From: Brachybacterium ginsengisoli
GTDB taxonomy: Bacteria; Actinomycetota; Actinomycetes; Actinomycetales; Dermabacteraceae
Reading direction: 5' to 3'
Assembly: GCF_002407065.1 (NCBI RefSeq)
Contig: NZ_CP023564.1
Coordinates: 3,596,001 to 3,660,000, forward strand
Length of the DNA stretch: 64,000 nt
The notes beneath the pieces were generated by a model that was not told the origin of the DNA, ran no database searches, and worked only from the letters and a program-made list of their open reading frames with translations. Below, piece by piece: positions 22,637 to 30,536 of the stretch (the stretch's first letter is position 1; the number at the start of each line of letters is the position of its first letter). The position numbers and the translations under genes were made by a program.

Positions 22637-23563
22637 TCAGCGGGCGAGGAGCTCGTCGGTGGTGGTGCCCGGCAGGCTCAGGGTGACCGGGGTGCCCCAC
22701 GGGTCCTTCACGGAGACGGAGCGGCCCTCGTCGGCGAAGGCGATGCCGGCGCGGGTGAGGCGGCCGGTCAGCGCGTCGAGGTCCTCCCGGGCGGGGAGGG
22801 TGATGGCGACGTCAGCCAGACCGAGGCCCGCCGCGCGGGGTCCGGCGCCGCGGCTGTTCCAGGTGTTCATCGCGACGTGGTGGTGGTAGCCGCCGGCGGA
22901 GGCGAAGAGGGCGCCGGGGTGGGTGCCCACGGTGGTCTCGAAGCCGAGGGTGTCGATGTAGAACGCGCGCGCCGCGTCGACGTCGCCCACCTGGAGGTGC
23001 ACGTGTCCCACGATGCCCGGGCGGATGCCGGGATCCGAGGAGACGTCATCGGTGAGGTGCTCGGTCAGGTAGGCGTTGGGGTCGATGTACAGGGTGTCCA
23101 TGGCGACCTGGCCGTTGCTCCACTGCCAGGTGTCGCGCGGGCGGTCCCAGTACAGCTCGATGCCGTTGCCCTCGGGGTCCGCGAAGTAGAAGGCCTCGGA
23201 GACGAGGTGATCGCCGGTGCCGGCGAAGCGCGAGCGAGGGTCCTGGGCGGCACGGAGCACGGTGCCGGCGAGCGCGGCCTGGTCCTCGAAGAGGAAGGCG
23301 GTGTGGAAGAGGCCCGCCTGGGAGGGATCCACCGCGGGCAGCCCCGGGGTGGCCACGAGGCGCACGAAGGGGACGCCGCCACGGCCCAGCACACGATGGA
23401 CCTCGCCGCCCCCGCGCGACTTCTCCTCGATGGGCGCGAGCGCCAGGGCGTGCTCGTAGTAGGAGCTCATGAGCTCGAGGTCGCCGACGCGGAGGGTCAC
23501 CGCATCCATGGCGAGATCGGCGGAGAGGTGCTGTTCGTCGGTGGAGGCGGGCGAGGCGGTCAT
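22637..23563 (-). CDS. VOC family protein, catechol 2,3-dioxygenase-like (CatE type)
   Basis: A 308-residue protein with two vicinal-oxygen-chelate modules (residues about 18-140 and 170-300). Metal-ligand candidates are HTAFLFEDQ, DPEGNGIELYWDR and GHVHLQVGDVDAARAFYIDTLGF. The EAFYFADPEGNGIELYWDRP signature is typical of CatE-like ring-cleaving dioxygenases, which open catechols or hydroquinones. AAAGG lies nine bases before the start. A MarR-type palindrome overlaps the promoter zone, consistent with induction by phenolics or quinones. Confidence 0.85.
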   Translation of the reverse strand: MTASPASTDEQHLSADLAMDAVTLRVGDLELMSSYYEHALALAPIEEKSRGGGEVHRVLGRGGVPFVRLVATPGLPAVDPSQAGLFHTAFLFEDQAALAGTVLRAAQDPRSRFAGTGDHLVSEAFYFADPEGNGIELYWDRPRDTWQWSNGQVAMDTLYIDPNAYLTEHLTDDVSSDPGIRPGIVGHVHLQVGDVDAARAFYIDTLGFETTVGTHPGALFASAGGYHHHVAMNTWNSRGAGPRAAGLGLADVAITLPAREDLDALTGRLTRAGIAFADEGRSVSVKDPWGTPVTLSLPGTTTDELLAR

Positions 23564-23603
23564 GGCGTGCCTTTCGAGGGGAGGACGATGACCCCATCGT
23601 GCC

Positions 23604-23628
23604 CTAGTTTCGTTGAGCTTTCAACTAG
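23604..23628. promoter_or_regulatory. MarR-type operator before the VOC gene
   Basis: Nested inverted repeat: outer CTAGTT (23604-23609)/AACTAG (23623-23628) and inner GTTGA (23612-23616)/TCAAC (23621-23625). It is AT-rich, 40 bases upstream of the VOC start and overlaps the stop codon of the M20 gene. The VOC gene therefore probably has its own controlled promoter. Confidence 0.55.
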
Positions 23629-24874
23629 TTACGCTGTGTGCTCGATCATCCCGATGCGCCCGCTCGAGCACGGCCGCCTGCTCGAGCACCCGGCCGCGCA
23701 GCGCGGGGTCGACGGCGACCTCGTGGATCACCGCGGCCATCGCCACCGCGGCGTCATCCAGCAGGTGGAAGCCCTCCGCGGAGGCGGCGTGCTCGGCGAA
23801 CTCGGCGGTGTGCAGGGCGCCCCCGGCCCCGGTGATGCCCACGAAGGGGTGCAGCGAGGGCACTCGCTGGGACACGTTGCCCATGTCGGTCGAGGCGGCC
23901 ATGACGCCGAGCGAGCCGTCGAGGGGCCGACCGAGCCGCTGGATCGCGGAGTTCCAGGCGGCGCCGAGCAGCTCATCCTGGAGCAGCGGTTCGTAGGTGG
24001 GCTCGGAGCTGGCGATCTCGAGCCCGGTGCCGCTCGCGAGGGCCGCGCCCTCGAGGCAGGCGAACAGCCGGTCGCGCAGCTCCTCGAAGGCGGGCAGCGT
24101 CAGGGCTCGGCACTCGAGGTCCACCACGGCCGTGTCCGGGATGATGTTGGTGACCCCGGACTGCTGGGGCACGAGCGCGAGCCGCTGGCCGTCCTTCATC
24201 CGCTGGCGGAGCAGGCCGGCGGCGACCTGGGCGATCACCGCGGCGTCGTTGGCGTTGATCCCGTCGGAGGGGTTGGCGGCGGCATGGGCGCCGCGGCCGG
24301 TGAAGGTCGCCCGCCAGCGGCCGACGGCCTGGCTGGTCGAGCCGAGCACGTCATAGGTCTCGGTGTGCGGGGTGGGGTGGACCATGAGCGAGAGGTGCAC
24401 GCCGTCGAAGACGCCCCGGTCCAGCAGCAGCTGCTTGCCGCCGCCGTGCTCCTCGGCCGGGGTGCCGATCACCTGGAGGGTCAGGTCGAGCTCGTCGAGG
24501 CTCTCGCGCAGGGCCAGGGCCGCGCCGAGGGAGGCCCCGGCGATGAGGCTGTGGCCGCAGCCGTGCCCGATGCCGGGCAGGGCGTCGTACTCCACGCACA
24601 GCGAGGCGACCAGCGATCCCTCGCCGGCGCTCGCCCGGAAGGCGGTGGGCAGATCGTCGAGGCCCCGCTCGACGGAGAAGCCGCCGCTCTCGAGCAGATC
24701 CGCGCAGCGATCGCGCGCACGATGCTCCTCGAAGGCGGTCTCAGGATCGGCGTGGATCGCCCGGGCCACGGCGTGCACGCTCTCGCGATGCCGCCCGTGG
24801 GCGGCGCCCAGGGCGTCCAGCACGTCGGAGGCGGCCGCGTCGGCCGGAGGGACGAGGGAAGCGGCGTCGGTCAT
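23621..24874 (-). CDS. M20 family metallopeptidase (amidohydrolase)
   Basis: A 417-residue M20D-type enzyme (AbgB, IAA-amino-acid hydrolase relatives) that splits N-acyl or aminobenzoyl amino acids. Zinc-ligand motifs are GIGHGCGHSLI (Cys106, His108), the catalytic GTPAEEHGGGK and MVHPTPHTETYD; the dimerisation insert begins ATFTGRGAHAAANPSDGINANDA. The absence of a signal peptide indicates a cytoplasmic enzyme. CAGGAT six bases before the start resembles the leaderless promoters elsewhere in the window. Confidence 0.87.
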   Translation of the reverse strand: MTDAASLVPPADAAASDVLDALGAAHGRHRESVHAVARAIHADPETAFEEHRARDRCADLLESGGFSVERGLDDLPTAFRASAGEGSLVASLCVEYDALPGIGHGCGHSLIAGASLGAALALRESLDELDLTLQVIGTPAEEHGGGKQLLLDRGVFDGVHLSLMVHPTPHTETYDVLGSTSQAVGRWRATFTGRGAHAAANPSDGINANDAAVIAQVAAGLLRQRMKDGQRLALVPQQSGVTNIIPDTAVVDLECRALTLPAFEELRDRLFACLEGAALASGTGLEIASSEPTYEPLLQDELLGAAWNSAIQRLGRPLDGSLGVMAASTDMGNVSQRVPSLHPFVGITGAGGALHTAEFAEHAASAEGFHLLDDAAVAMAAVIHEVAVDPALRGRVLEQAAVLERAHRDDRAHSVTS

Positions 24875-24920
24875 GGACCGATCCTGCCACGTCGCAGCAG
24901 GTGACGGACCATCGGCAGAG

Positions 24921-25607
24921 TCAGTCCCCCGAGCGCAGCAGCGGGGGCAGCAGCGAGGCGCCGCCGCCGGCGCGGTACAGGCGCGCGGGCCGGCCGCCGG
25001 TGGGGGCGGCATGGCGATCCAGCTCCTCGAGGAAGCCCTCGGTGCGGGTCGCCTTGCGGTGGAAGTTGCCGGCGTCCAGGGTGGTGCCCCAGACGCTCTC
25101 GTAGACCCCGCGCAGCTGGGAGACGGTGAACTCCTCGGGCAGGAAGGTCACGGCGAGGGTGGTGTACTCCAGCTTGCTGCGGGCGCGCTCGATGGCGCTC
25201 TCCAGCACGGTGGCGTGGTCGAAGGCGAGCGTGACATCGGCGAGCTCCTCGACCGCCCACCAGCGCGCATCGGCCACGTCCTCGCCGCGGCGGGGGTCGG
25301 GAAGGTTCGCACCGAGGGCCATGAAGGCCACCGAGACCACGTGACCGCGCGGGTCACGGCCCGGTGCGCCGAAGGTCCGCACCTGCTCCAGGTGGACGGC
25401 GCCGCTGCCCAGCGAGGCCTCGTCGGCCAGCACCCGGTAGGCGGCGCCGTCGAGATCCTCTCCGAGCTGCACGAAGCCGCCGGGAAGCGCCCAGGCGCCG
25501 CGATGGGGCTCGTCCTCACGCTGGATCAGCAGCACGTTCAGCGCGCCGTCGCGGAGGGTCAGGACGATGAGGTCGACGGCGACGTGGATCTCTGCAGAGG
25601 TGGCCAT
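24921..25607 (-). CDS. NrtR-like regulator: NUDIX domain plus winged helix
   Basis: A 228-residue protein. The NUDIX part (residues 1-140) has LPGGFVQLGEDLDGAAYRVL, but the catalytic REUXEE box is degraded to RVLADEAS, as expected for a sensor rather than a hydrolase. The C-terminal part (EEFTVSQLRGVYESVWGTTLDAGNFHRKAT) is the winged helix of NrtR-type repressors, which sense ADP-ribose-like ligands and control NAD or sugar genes. TACTCT six bases before the ATG suggests a leaderless message. Targets are not evident nearby. Confidence 0.85.
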   Translation of the reverse strand: MATSAEIHVAVDLIVLTLRDGALNVLLIQREDEPHRGAWALPGGFVQLGEDLDGAAYRVLADEASLGSGAVHLEQVRTFGAPGRDPRGHVVSVAFMALGANLPDPRRGEDVADARWWAVEELADVTLAFDHATVLESAIERARSKLEYTTLAVTFLPEEFTVSQLRGVYESVWGTTLDAGNFHRKATRTEGFLEELDRHAAPTGGRPARLYRAGGGASLLPPLLRSGD

Positions 25608-25613
25608 GTGCCC

Positions 25614-25619
25614 AGAGTA
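25614..25619 (-). promoter_or_regulatory. -10 hexamer, leaderless start of the NrtR-like gene
   Basis: Minus strand: TACTCT, six bases, ATG at 25607. Confidence 0.5.
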
Positions 25620-25674
25620 TGCATGGTTCTCGTCAGCGTGACTCCAACCGCGAGACGACTCACAGGGAACAGGA

Positions 25675-25713
25675 CGGCCGCCCCACCCGGGTCGAACCCG
25701 GGCGGAGCGGCCG
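25675..25713 (-). terminator. Terminator of the Gfo/Idh operon
   Basis: CGGCCGC (25675-25681) pairs with GCGGCCG (25707-25713), and CCCGGGT with ACCCGGG further in; two single mismatches interrupt the stem. It begins 22 bases after the stop at 25735. Confidence 0.75.
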
Positions 25714-25734
25714 CTGCAGAGCCGTGGAGCGTGC

Positions 25735-26742
25735 TCAGACGGACAGGACGTCCTCCGCCTTGCCGCTGCGTGCGCTCTCGTACGCGGCGAGGATGATGCC
25801 GAGCACGGCGATGCCCTCGACCTCGGTGTTCAGCGGGCGACGATCGGTCTCCAGGCACTCGACGAAGTCCGCGATCTCCGCGGCGAAGGTGTCGATCTGC
25901 TCGTGCTCGACGACCTGCTCCTCCTGGCCGCGCAGCTTGACGCGCAGGGTGGTGCCGTCGGAGCTGAGCGAGCCCTTCTCGCCGACCACCGAGAAGCGGT
26001 CGGTGCCGGGAGCGGCGTCGTAGGCCCAGGAGGTGACCAGCTGGCCCACGCTGCCGTTGTCGAAGCGCACCAGCACCTGGGCCGAGTCCTCGCCCTCCAT
26101 GAACGTCAGGCGGTGGGAGGACATCATCGCGAAGGCGGAGACCGGCTTGCCGCCCGAGAGGTGCATGAGCAGGTAGGTGGGGTGGTAGCCGGTGTCGATG
26201 TACTCGCCGCCGCCGGAGGTGGCGGCCTTGCCGCGCCAGCCCATCGACTCCGGGCTGAAGTCGTTGTAGAACGAGTCGGTGGTGCGCACCTCGTACACGT
26301 CGCCCAGGGCGCCGGAGTCGAGGACCTTCTTGGCCTCGGCGACCGCGGGCATGAACAGCTGGTTGTGCGCGCACATCAGGGTGACGCCGGCCTTCTGGAC
26401 GGCGTCGCGGACGTCCGCGGCCTCCTCAGGGGTCAGGCACAGCGGCTTCTCGCACAGGATGTGCTTGCCGGCCTCGGCCGCGGCGACGATCGCGTCGCGG
26501 TGCAGGTGGTGCGGGAGGCAGATGTCGACGGCGTCGACGTTCGGGTCCTTCACCAGCTCGAGGAAGTCGCTGTAGCCGGTGGCGCCGGTCTCGGTGACGC
26601 GGGCCGCGACGGCGTCGGGGTTCGCGTCGGCGACGGCGACGACCTGCACGCGGTCGGGGAGGGTGGCGTAGCCCTTGAGGTGGGCGTTGGCGATGCCGCC
26701 GGCGCCGATGAGGCCGATGCGGACGGGAAGCTTGACGGTCAT
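25735..26742 (-). CDS. Gfo/Idh/MocA family oxidoreductase
   Basis: A 335-residue NAD(P)-dependent sugar or inositol dehydrogenase. RIGLIGAGGIANAHLKGY binds the dinucleotide, CEKPLCLTPEEA carries the conserved EKP lysine, and GGGEYIDTGYHPTYLLMHL contains the active-site D-x-x-x-H motif. AAGGAG precedes the start. It lies 44 bases downstream of another Gfo/Idh/MocA gene, likely in one operon opposite the ROK regulator. Such pairs often oxidise and isomerise the same sugar; the substrate is not known. Confidence 0.9.
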   Translation of the reverse strand: MTVKLPVRIGLIGAGGIANAHLKGYATLPDRVQVVAVADANPDAVAARVTETGATGYSDFLELVKDPNVDAVDICLPHHLHRDAIVAAAEAGKHILCEKPLCLTPEEAADVRDAVQKAGVTLMCAHNQLFMPAVAEAKKVLDSGALGDVYEVRTTDSFYNDFSPESMGWRGKAATSGGGEYIDTGYHPTYLLMHLSGGKPVSAFAMMSSHRLTFMEGEDSAQVLVRFDNGSVGQLVTSWAYDAAPGTDRFSVVGEKGSLSSDGTTLRVKLRGQEEQVVEHEQIDTFAAEIADFVECLETDRRPLNTEVEGIAVLGIILAAYESARSGKAEDVLSV

Positions 26743-26786
26743 GGGGGTGCTCCTTGGGAGGACGGTGGTGTGCTGGATGTCGGGGG

Positions 26787-27740
26787 TCAGACGGCGGCCG
26801 CGTTGGCGGCGACGACCAGCTCGGTGAGCGAGCGGGCACGGTCGAGGTTCTCGGTGGTCCGCGACCCGGAGCCGATGGCCTGGACCCACTGCGCGAACGG
26901 CGGGTCGATGTCGGCCGGGACGGGGATCTCCTCCCAGCCGTCGGCGGTGCCCAGACGCATCGCGGAGCCCTCGCTGAACAGGAGGGACCCCTCGGTGCCG
27001 TGCACCTCGATGCTGAAGGGGCTCGAGGGCGTCACGAAGCCGGTCTCGATGACGCCGATGGCGCCGTCGGGCGTGGTGATCGTGACCGCGGCGTTGTCCT
27101 CGACGCCGCGACCGGTCATGTCGGTGTACGCGGCGCGGACGGACGTCGTCTCCGATCCCAGGATCAGCTGGGTGAGGTAGACGGGGTGGGCGGCGAGGTC
27201 GGCGAAGGCTCCGCCGATCGCCTCGGCCGGGTCGTAGAAGCGGGCCGGCAGCCAGTCGGCGGTCGAGCCGTTGTGGGCCAGGCGCACGCGGGAGTAGGTC
27301 AGGCGGCCCAGCCGCCCGGCGTCGAGGATCTCCCGCAGGGCGACGGTGTAGCCGTGGGACAGACGGGGCAGCGAGACGGTGAGGACCACGCCGGCGTCGT
27401 CCGCCGCGGCGATCAGCTCATCGCACTCGGCGACGGTCGGGGCCAGCAGCTTCTCGGTGAAGATGTGCTTGCCGGCGGCGATCACCCGGCCCAGCAGCTC
27501 GCGGTGCACCGTGGTCGCCGCGGTGACGGTGACGCCGTCGAGGTCCTCGCGGGCCAGCAGGCCCTCGAGGTCGGCGGTGAACTCGACGCCGAGGGTCTCG
27601 GCGAGCGCCGCGCCGCGCTCGGCGTCGTCGTCCCAGACGGCGACGAGCTCGGTGCCCGGGTGGTCGATCGCGGCGCGACCGTACTCCTCGGCGTGGACGT
27701 GCCAGGCACTCAGCACGGCGATGCGCAGGGGTGAGGTCAT
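26787..27740 (-). CDS. Gfo/Idh/MocA family oxidoreductase
   Basis: A 317-residue member of a more distant branch. The Rossmann start is RIAVLSAWHVHAEEYGRAA rather than the classic GxGxxG, and the EKP motif reads TEKLLAPT, so the proline is lost. IGGAFADLAAHPVYLTQLIL provides the D-x-x-x-H site. First gene of a two-gene operon, divergent from the ROK regulator, which may control it. The altered EKP motif suggests an unusual substrate or chemistry. Confidence 0.86.
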   Translation of the reverse strand: MTSPLRIAVLSAWHVHAEEYGRAAIDHPGTELVAVWDDDAERGAALAETLGVEFTADLEGLLAREDLDGVTVTAATTVHRELLGRVIAAGKHIFTEKLLAPTVAECDELIAAADDAGVVLTVSLPRLSHGYTVALREILDAGRLGRLTYSRVRLAHNGSTADWLPARFYDPAEAIGGAFADLAAHPVYLTQLILGSETTSVRAAYTDMTGRGVEDNAAVTITTPDGAIGVIETGFVTPSSPFSIEVHGTEGSLLFSEGSAMRLGTADGWEEIPVPADIDPPFAQWVQAIGSGSRTTENLDRARSLTELVVAANAAAV

Positions 27741-27828
27741 GGGGTGTGCTCTCCTCGGAGGATGCGGTGAGGTGTCGTCGATCGATCGGGGCGCGGTGGG
27801 TCGCCTCTGACCGTCGGCCCGACCGAGA

Positions 27829-27838
27829 TGTCGGACAA
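27829..27838. promoter_or_regulatory. Candidate operator TGTCGGACAA in the Gfo/Idh-ROK divergent region
   Basis: A near-palindrome (TGTC-G-GACA core) also found within the palindrome at 32563-32575 upstream of a third Gfo/Idh gene. Next to it are GGTCCCCGCGGGGACC (27840-27855, perfect 16-bp palindrome) and TACATT (27867-27872), a possible -10 for the ROK gene. Confidence 0.45.
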
Positions 27839-27941
27839 TGGTCCCCGCGGGGACCGTACGGTGACGTACATTACTCACACTGATGGACAAATCGCAACGG
27901 CACGCGGGACGCGATGTGCGAGCGATATGCGAGGAGTGGTG

Positions 27942-29153
27942 ATGCAGGGGAAGACGATGCTCGACCTGGGGCTGCGCAACGAGCTCATCGTGCTGGACAC
28001 GATCCGCCACGCCCCGGAGGGGACCTCGCAGTCCGAGGTGGTGCATCGCAGCGGCCTGTCGCGCCAGGCGGTCTCGCTCATCACCCGGCGGCTGCGGGAG
28101 CGGGGCCTGATCGAGACCGACGGGACCCTCTCCGGCAGCCGCGGCAAGCCCCGCACGATCCTGCGCCTGGTGCCCACGGCGCTGCTCGCCACGGGCGTCC
28201 ACCTCGACCCGGCGGGGATCTCCGTGGTCGTCGTGGACCTGCTGGCCACGACCATCACCCAGCGCACCCTGGACCCGCCGAGCGACGACCCCGCGGCGGA
28301 TATCGACCGGATCGCCGAGGCCCTCGTGGCCGTCCAGGCGGATCTGCGGGCGCAGGGCTGGAGCACCCCGGACGGCCGCGACGTCGCCGAGGCGATGCTC
28401 GGCATCGGGGTTGCGAGCCCGGGCGGGATCGACGTCGCCCAGGGCTTCGTGGTCAACCCGCCCTGGCTCCCGGGCTGGCGCGACGTCCCCCTCGTCCAGC
28501 GGCTCGCGGCCGCCACCGGCCTCCCGGTGGTGCTGGACAAGGACACCAACGCCGCGCTCACCGCGGAGACCTGGTCCGTCGCGCAGCCGCCCGGCGAGAC
28601 CGTCCTGTACCTCTACGTGGGCGCCGGAGTGGGCTCCGCCGTGAGCACCGGGGGGCGCGTGCACCACGGCTCCGCGGCGCTGGCCGGCGAGATCGGGCAT
28701 CTGCCCACGGGCCTGGAGGGTCCGGTCTGCGCCTGCGGGCGCCGCGCCTGCCTCAGCCAGTTCACCGATGCCGCGACGATGCTGCAAGCCGCCGAGGAGC
28801 AGGGGATCCTGCCCGCGGCCGACGGGCGCCGCACCACGGCGCGCCTCGGCGACCTCGCGGACGCGGCCGCCGGCGGTGATGAGCTGGCCGTCGCCCTGCT
28901 GGATCGGTTCGGCACCGCCCTCGGCGAGGCCCTGCGGACGCTGATCAGCGTGCACGATCCGCACCGCGTGGTGATCGGCGGGCCGTCCTGGCCGACGCTC
29001 GCCCCGCTCGCTCTGCCGGTGCTCGAGGAGCGGGCGCTCGCGGGGGTCACGCACCCGATCACGATCGAGTCCTCGCTCATCGGCGACGGCGTCGGGGCGC
29101 TCGGCGCGGCCGCCCTCTTCCTGCAGAACGAGCTCTCCCCCGCGAGTCGCTGA
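27942..29153 (+). CDS. ROK family transcriptional regulator
   Basis: A 403-residue repressor of the NagC/XylR/Mlc type. The N-terminal winged helix (TSQSEVVHRSGLSRQAVSLITRRL) is followed by the ROK sugar-kinase-like fold: GIGVASPGGID, VLDKDTNAALTAE, and the zinc loop GHLPTGLEGPVCACGRRACL. ROK regulators respond to sugars or sugar phosphates. GAGGAG eight bases upstream fixes ATG 27942 over earlier in-frame starts. Its neighbours are Gfo/Idh genes upstream and an aldo/keto reductase downstream, a plausible regulon. Confidence 0.9.
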   Translation: MQGKTMLDLGLRNELIVLDTIRHAPEGTSQSEVVHRSGLSRQAVSLITRRLRERGLIETDGTLSGSRGKPRTILRLVPTALLATGVHLDPAGISVVVVDLLATTITQRTLDPPSDDPAADIDRIAEALVAVQADLRAQGWSTPDGRDVAEAMLGIGVASPGGIDVAQGFVVNPPWLPGWRDVPLVQRLAAATGLPVVLDKDTNAALTAETWSVAQPPGETVLYLYVGAGVGSAVSTGGRVHHGSAALAGEIGHLPTGLEGPVCACGRRACLSQFTDAATMLQAAEEQGILPAADGRRTTARLGDLADAAAGGDELAVALLDRFGTALGEALRTLISVHDPHRVVIGGPSWPTLAPLALPVLEERALAGVTHPITIESSLIGDGVGALGAAALFLQNELSPASR

Positions 29154-29235
29154 GCCGCAGGCATAGGCTCTCCCGAGGGCGCCGCCGCCCGCGCGGCACC
29201 CTGCCCCTCCCCCGAAGCGACCACGAGGCCACGCC

Positions 29236-30171
29236 ATGAAGCAGTTCACCATGCCGCACACCGACATCAGCGCGCCGAACGTGGTGCTCGGGCTGATGCG
29301 CATCGCGGAGAAGTCCGACGAGGAGATCCGCACCCTGGTCGGCGCCGCGCGCGATGCCGGCATCGACTTCTTCGACCACGCCGACATCTACGGCGGCAGC
29401 ACCCACCGCTGCGAGGAGCGCTTCGCCGCGGCGATGCAGCTCAGCGCCTCCGAACGCGAGCAGATCACGATCCAGTCCAAGGCGGGCATCGTCACCGACG
29501 GCCCGTACTTCGACTACTCCTACGAGCACCTGGTCGAGTCCGTCGAGGGCTCGCTGCGCGCTCTGGGCACCGACCACCTCGACATCCTGCTGCTGCACCG
29601 CCCCGACGCCCTGGTGGAGCCCGAGGAGGTGGCCCGCGCCTTCGACGAGCTGCACGCGGCCGGCAAGGTCAAGCACTTCGGCGTCTCCAACCACACGCCG
29701 CGCCAGATCGAGCTGCTGCAGAAGCACCTGGACCAGCCGATCGTGGCCAACCAGCTCCAGCTGTCGATCACGCACTCGACCTTCATCGCCCAGGGCGTCG
29801 CCGCGAACATGCAGGGCACCGATCAGGCGATCGTGCGCGACGGCGGCGGCATCCTGGACTTCTGCCGGCTGCACGGCATCACCGTCCAGGCCTGGTCCCC
29901 GTTCCAGGCGAAGTTCTTCGACGGGGTGTTCCTCGGCCACCCGGAGTACGCCGAGCTCAACACCGTGATCGACCGCCTCGCGGCGAAGTACGACGTGACC
30001 CCCGAGGGCATCGCGACCGCCTGGATCACGCGTCACCCCGCGCAGATGCAGGTGGTGCTCGGCACCACCACCCCGCAGCGGGTCGTGGACTCCGCGGCGG
30101 GCTCCGAGGTGCCGCTCACGCGGCCCGAGTGGTACGAGCTGTTCCGCGCCGCGGGGTGGATCGTCCCCTGA
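29236..30171 (+). CDS. Aldo/keto reductase (YdhF-like)
   Basis: A 311-residue NADPH-dependent TIM-barrel oxidoreductase. The catalytic tetrad is visible: FFDHADIYGG (Asp and Tyr), IQSKAGI (Lys) and LLLHRPD (His); KHFGVSNHTPRQIELL and the late AWSPFQAKFF and GTTTPQRVVDS segments bind cofactor. It follows the ROK gene by 82 bases on the same strand, so it may belong to the same sugar pathway. Confidence 0.9.
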   Translation: MKQFTMPHTDISAPNVVLGLMRIAEKSDEEIRTLVGAARDAGIDFFDHADIYGGSTHRCEERFAAAMQLSASEREQITIQSKAGIVTDGPYFDYSYEHLVESVEGSLRALGTDHLDILLLHRPDALVEPEEVARAFDELHAAGKVKHFGVSNHTPRQIELLQKHLDQPIVANQLQLSITHSTFIAQGVAANMQGTDQAIVRDGGGILDFCRLHGITVQAWSPFQAKFFDGVFLGHPEYAELNTVIDRLAAKYDVTPEGIATAWITRHPAQMQVVLGTTTPQRVVDSAAGSEVPLTRPEWYELFRAAGWIVP

Positions 30172-30314
30172 GGAGCGGCGTCGGCCCGAGCGACAGGGCC
30201 GGCCTCAGCAGGGGCCGCCGATGATCCCCAGCCCGCGCAGCACGTGCACGACGGCGAGGAACGCGCCGCTCCCCCGGGGTTGCCCTCCGAGCTTCTCCTG
30301 CGGTGACGTGGACG

Positions 30315-30352
30315 TCGATGGGGAGGACTCCCCACGGAGTCCTCCCCATCGA
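30315..30352. terminator. Bidirectional terminator
   Basis: Perfect 17-bp arms (30315-30331 and 30336-30352) with loop CCAC between the convergent aldo/keto reductase and symporter genes. Its symmetry suits both directions. Confidence 0.8.
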
Positions 30353-30377
30353 TCGTGCATCGCCTGGTCGGCGCAGG

Positions 30378-30506
30378 TCAGATGACCATGCGGCCTTCCT
30401 TGTGGGCTTCCTTGACGTCCTTGATGAAGCCGCGGGCGATCGCGACCAGGACGCCGGCGACGATCACCGGCCACATCAGCACGTAGGCGGTCAGCAGTGC
30501 GGTCAT
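30378..30506 (-). CDS. Putative transporter small subunit
   Basis: A 42-residue protein with one membrane helix: MTALLTAYVLMWPVIVAGVL, then a short tail GFIKDVKEAHKEGRMVI. It follows the symporter by 30 bases and has AGGAG upstream. Short single-helix proteins of this build are known next to SSS and NSS transporters (MetS-like small subunits), so it most likely assembles with the symporter. Confidence 0.8.
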   Translation of the reverse strand: MTALLTAYVLMWPVIVAGVLVAIARGFIKDVKEAHKEGRMVI

Positions 30507-30536
30507 GGGTGCTCTCCTCTCAGGAGATCGGATGGA

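Noticed and set aside
25675..25713. tRNA on the minus strand (GGGTTCGACCC resembles a T-arm)
   Set aside because: No acceptor, D-arm or anticodon arm can be built around it; the sequence makes a single long terminator stem.
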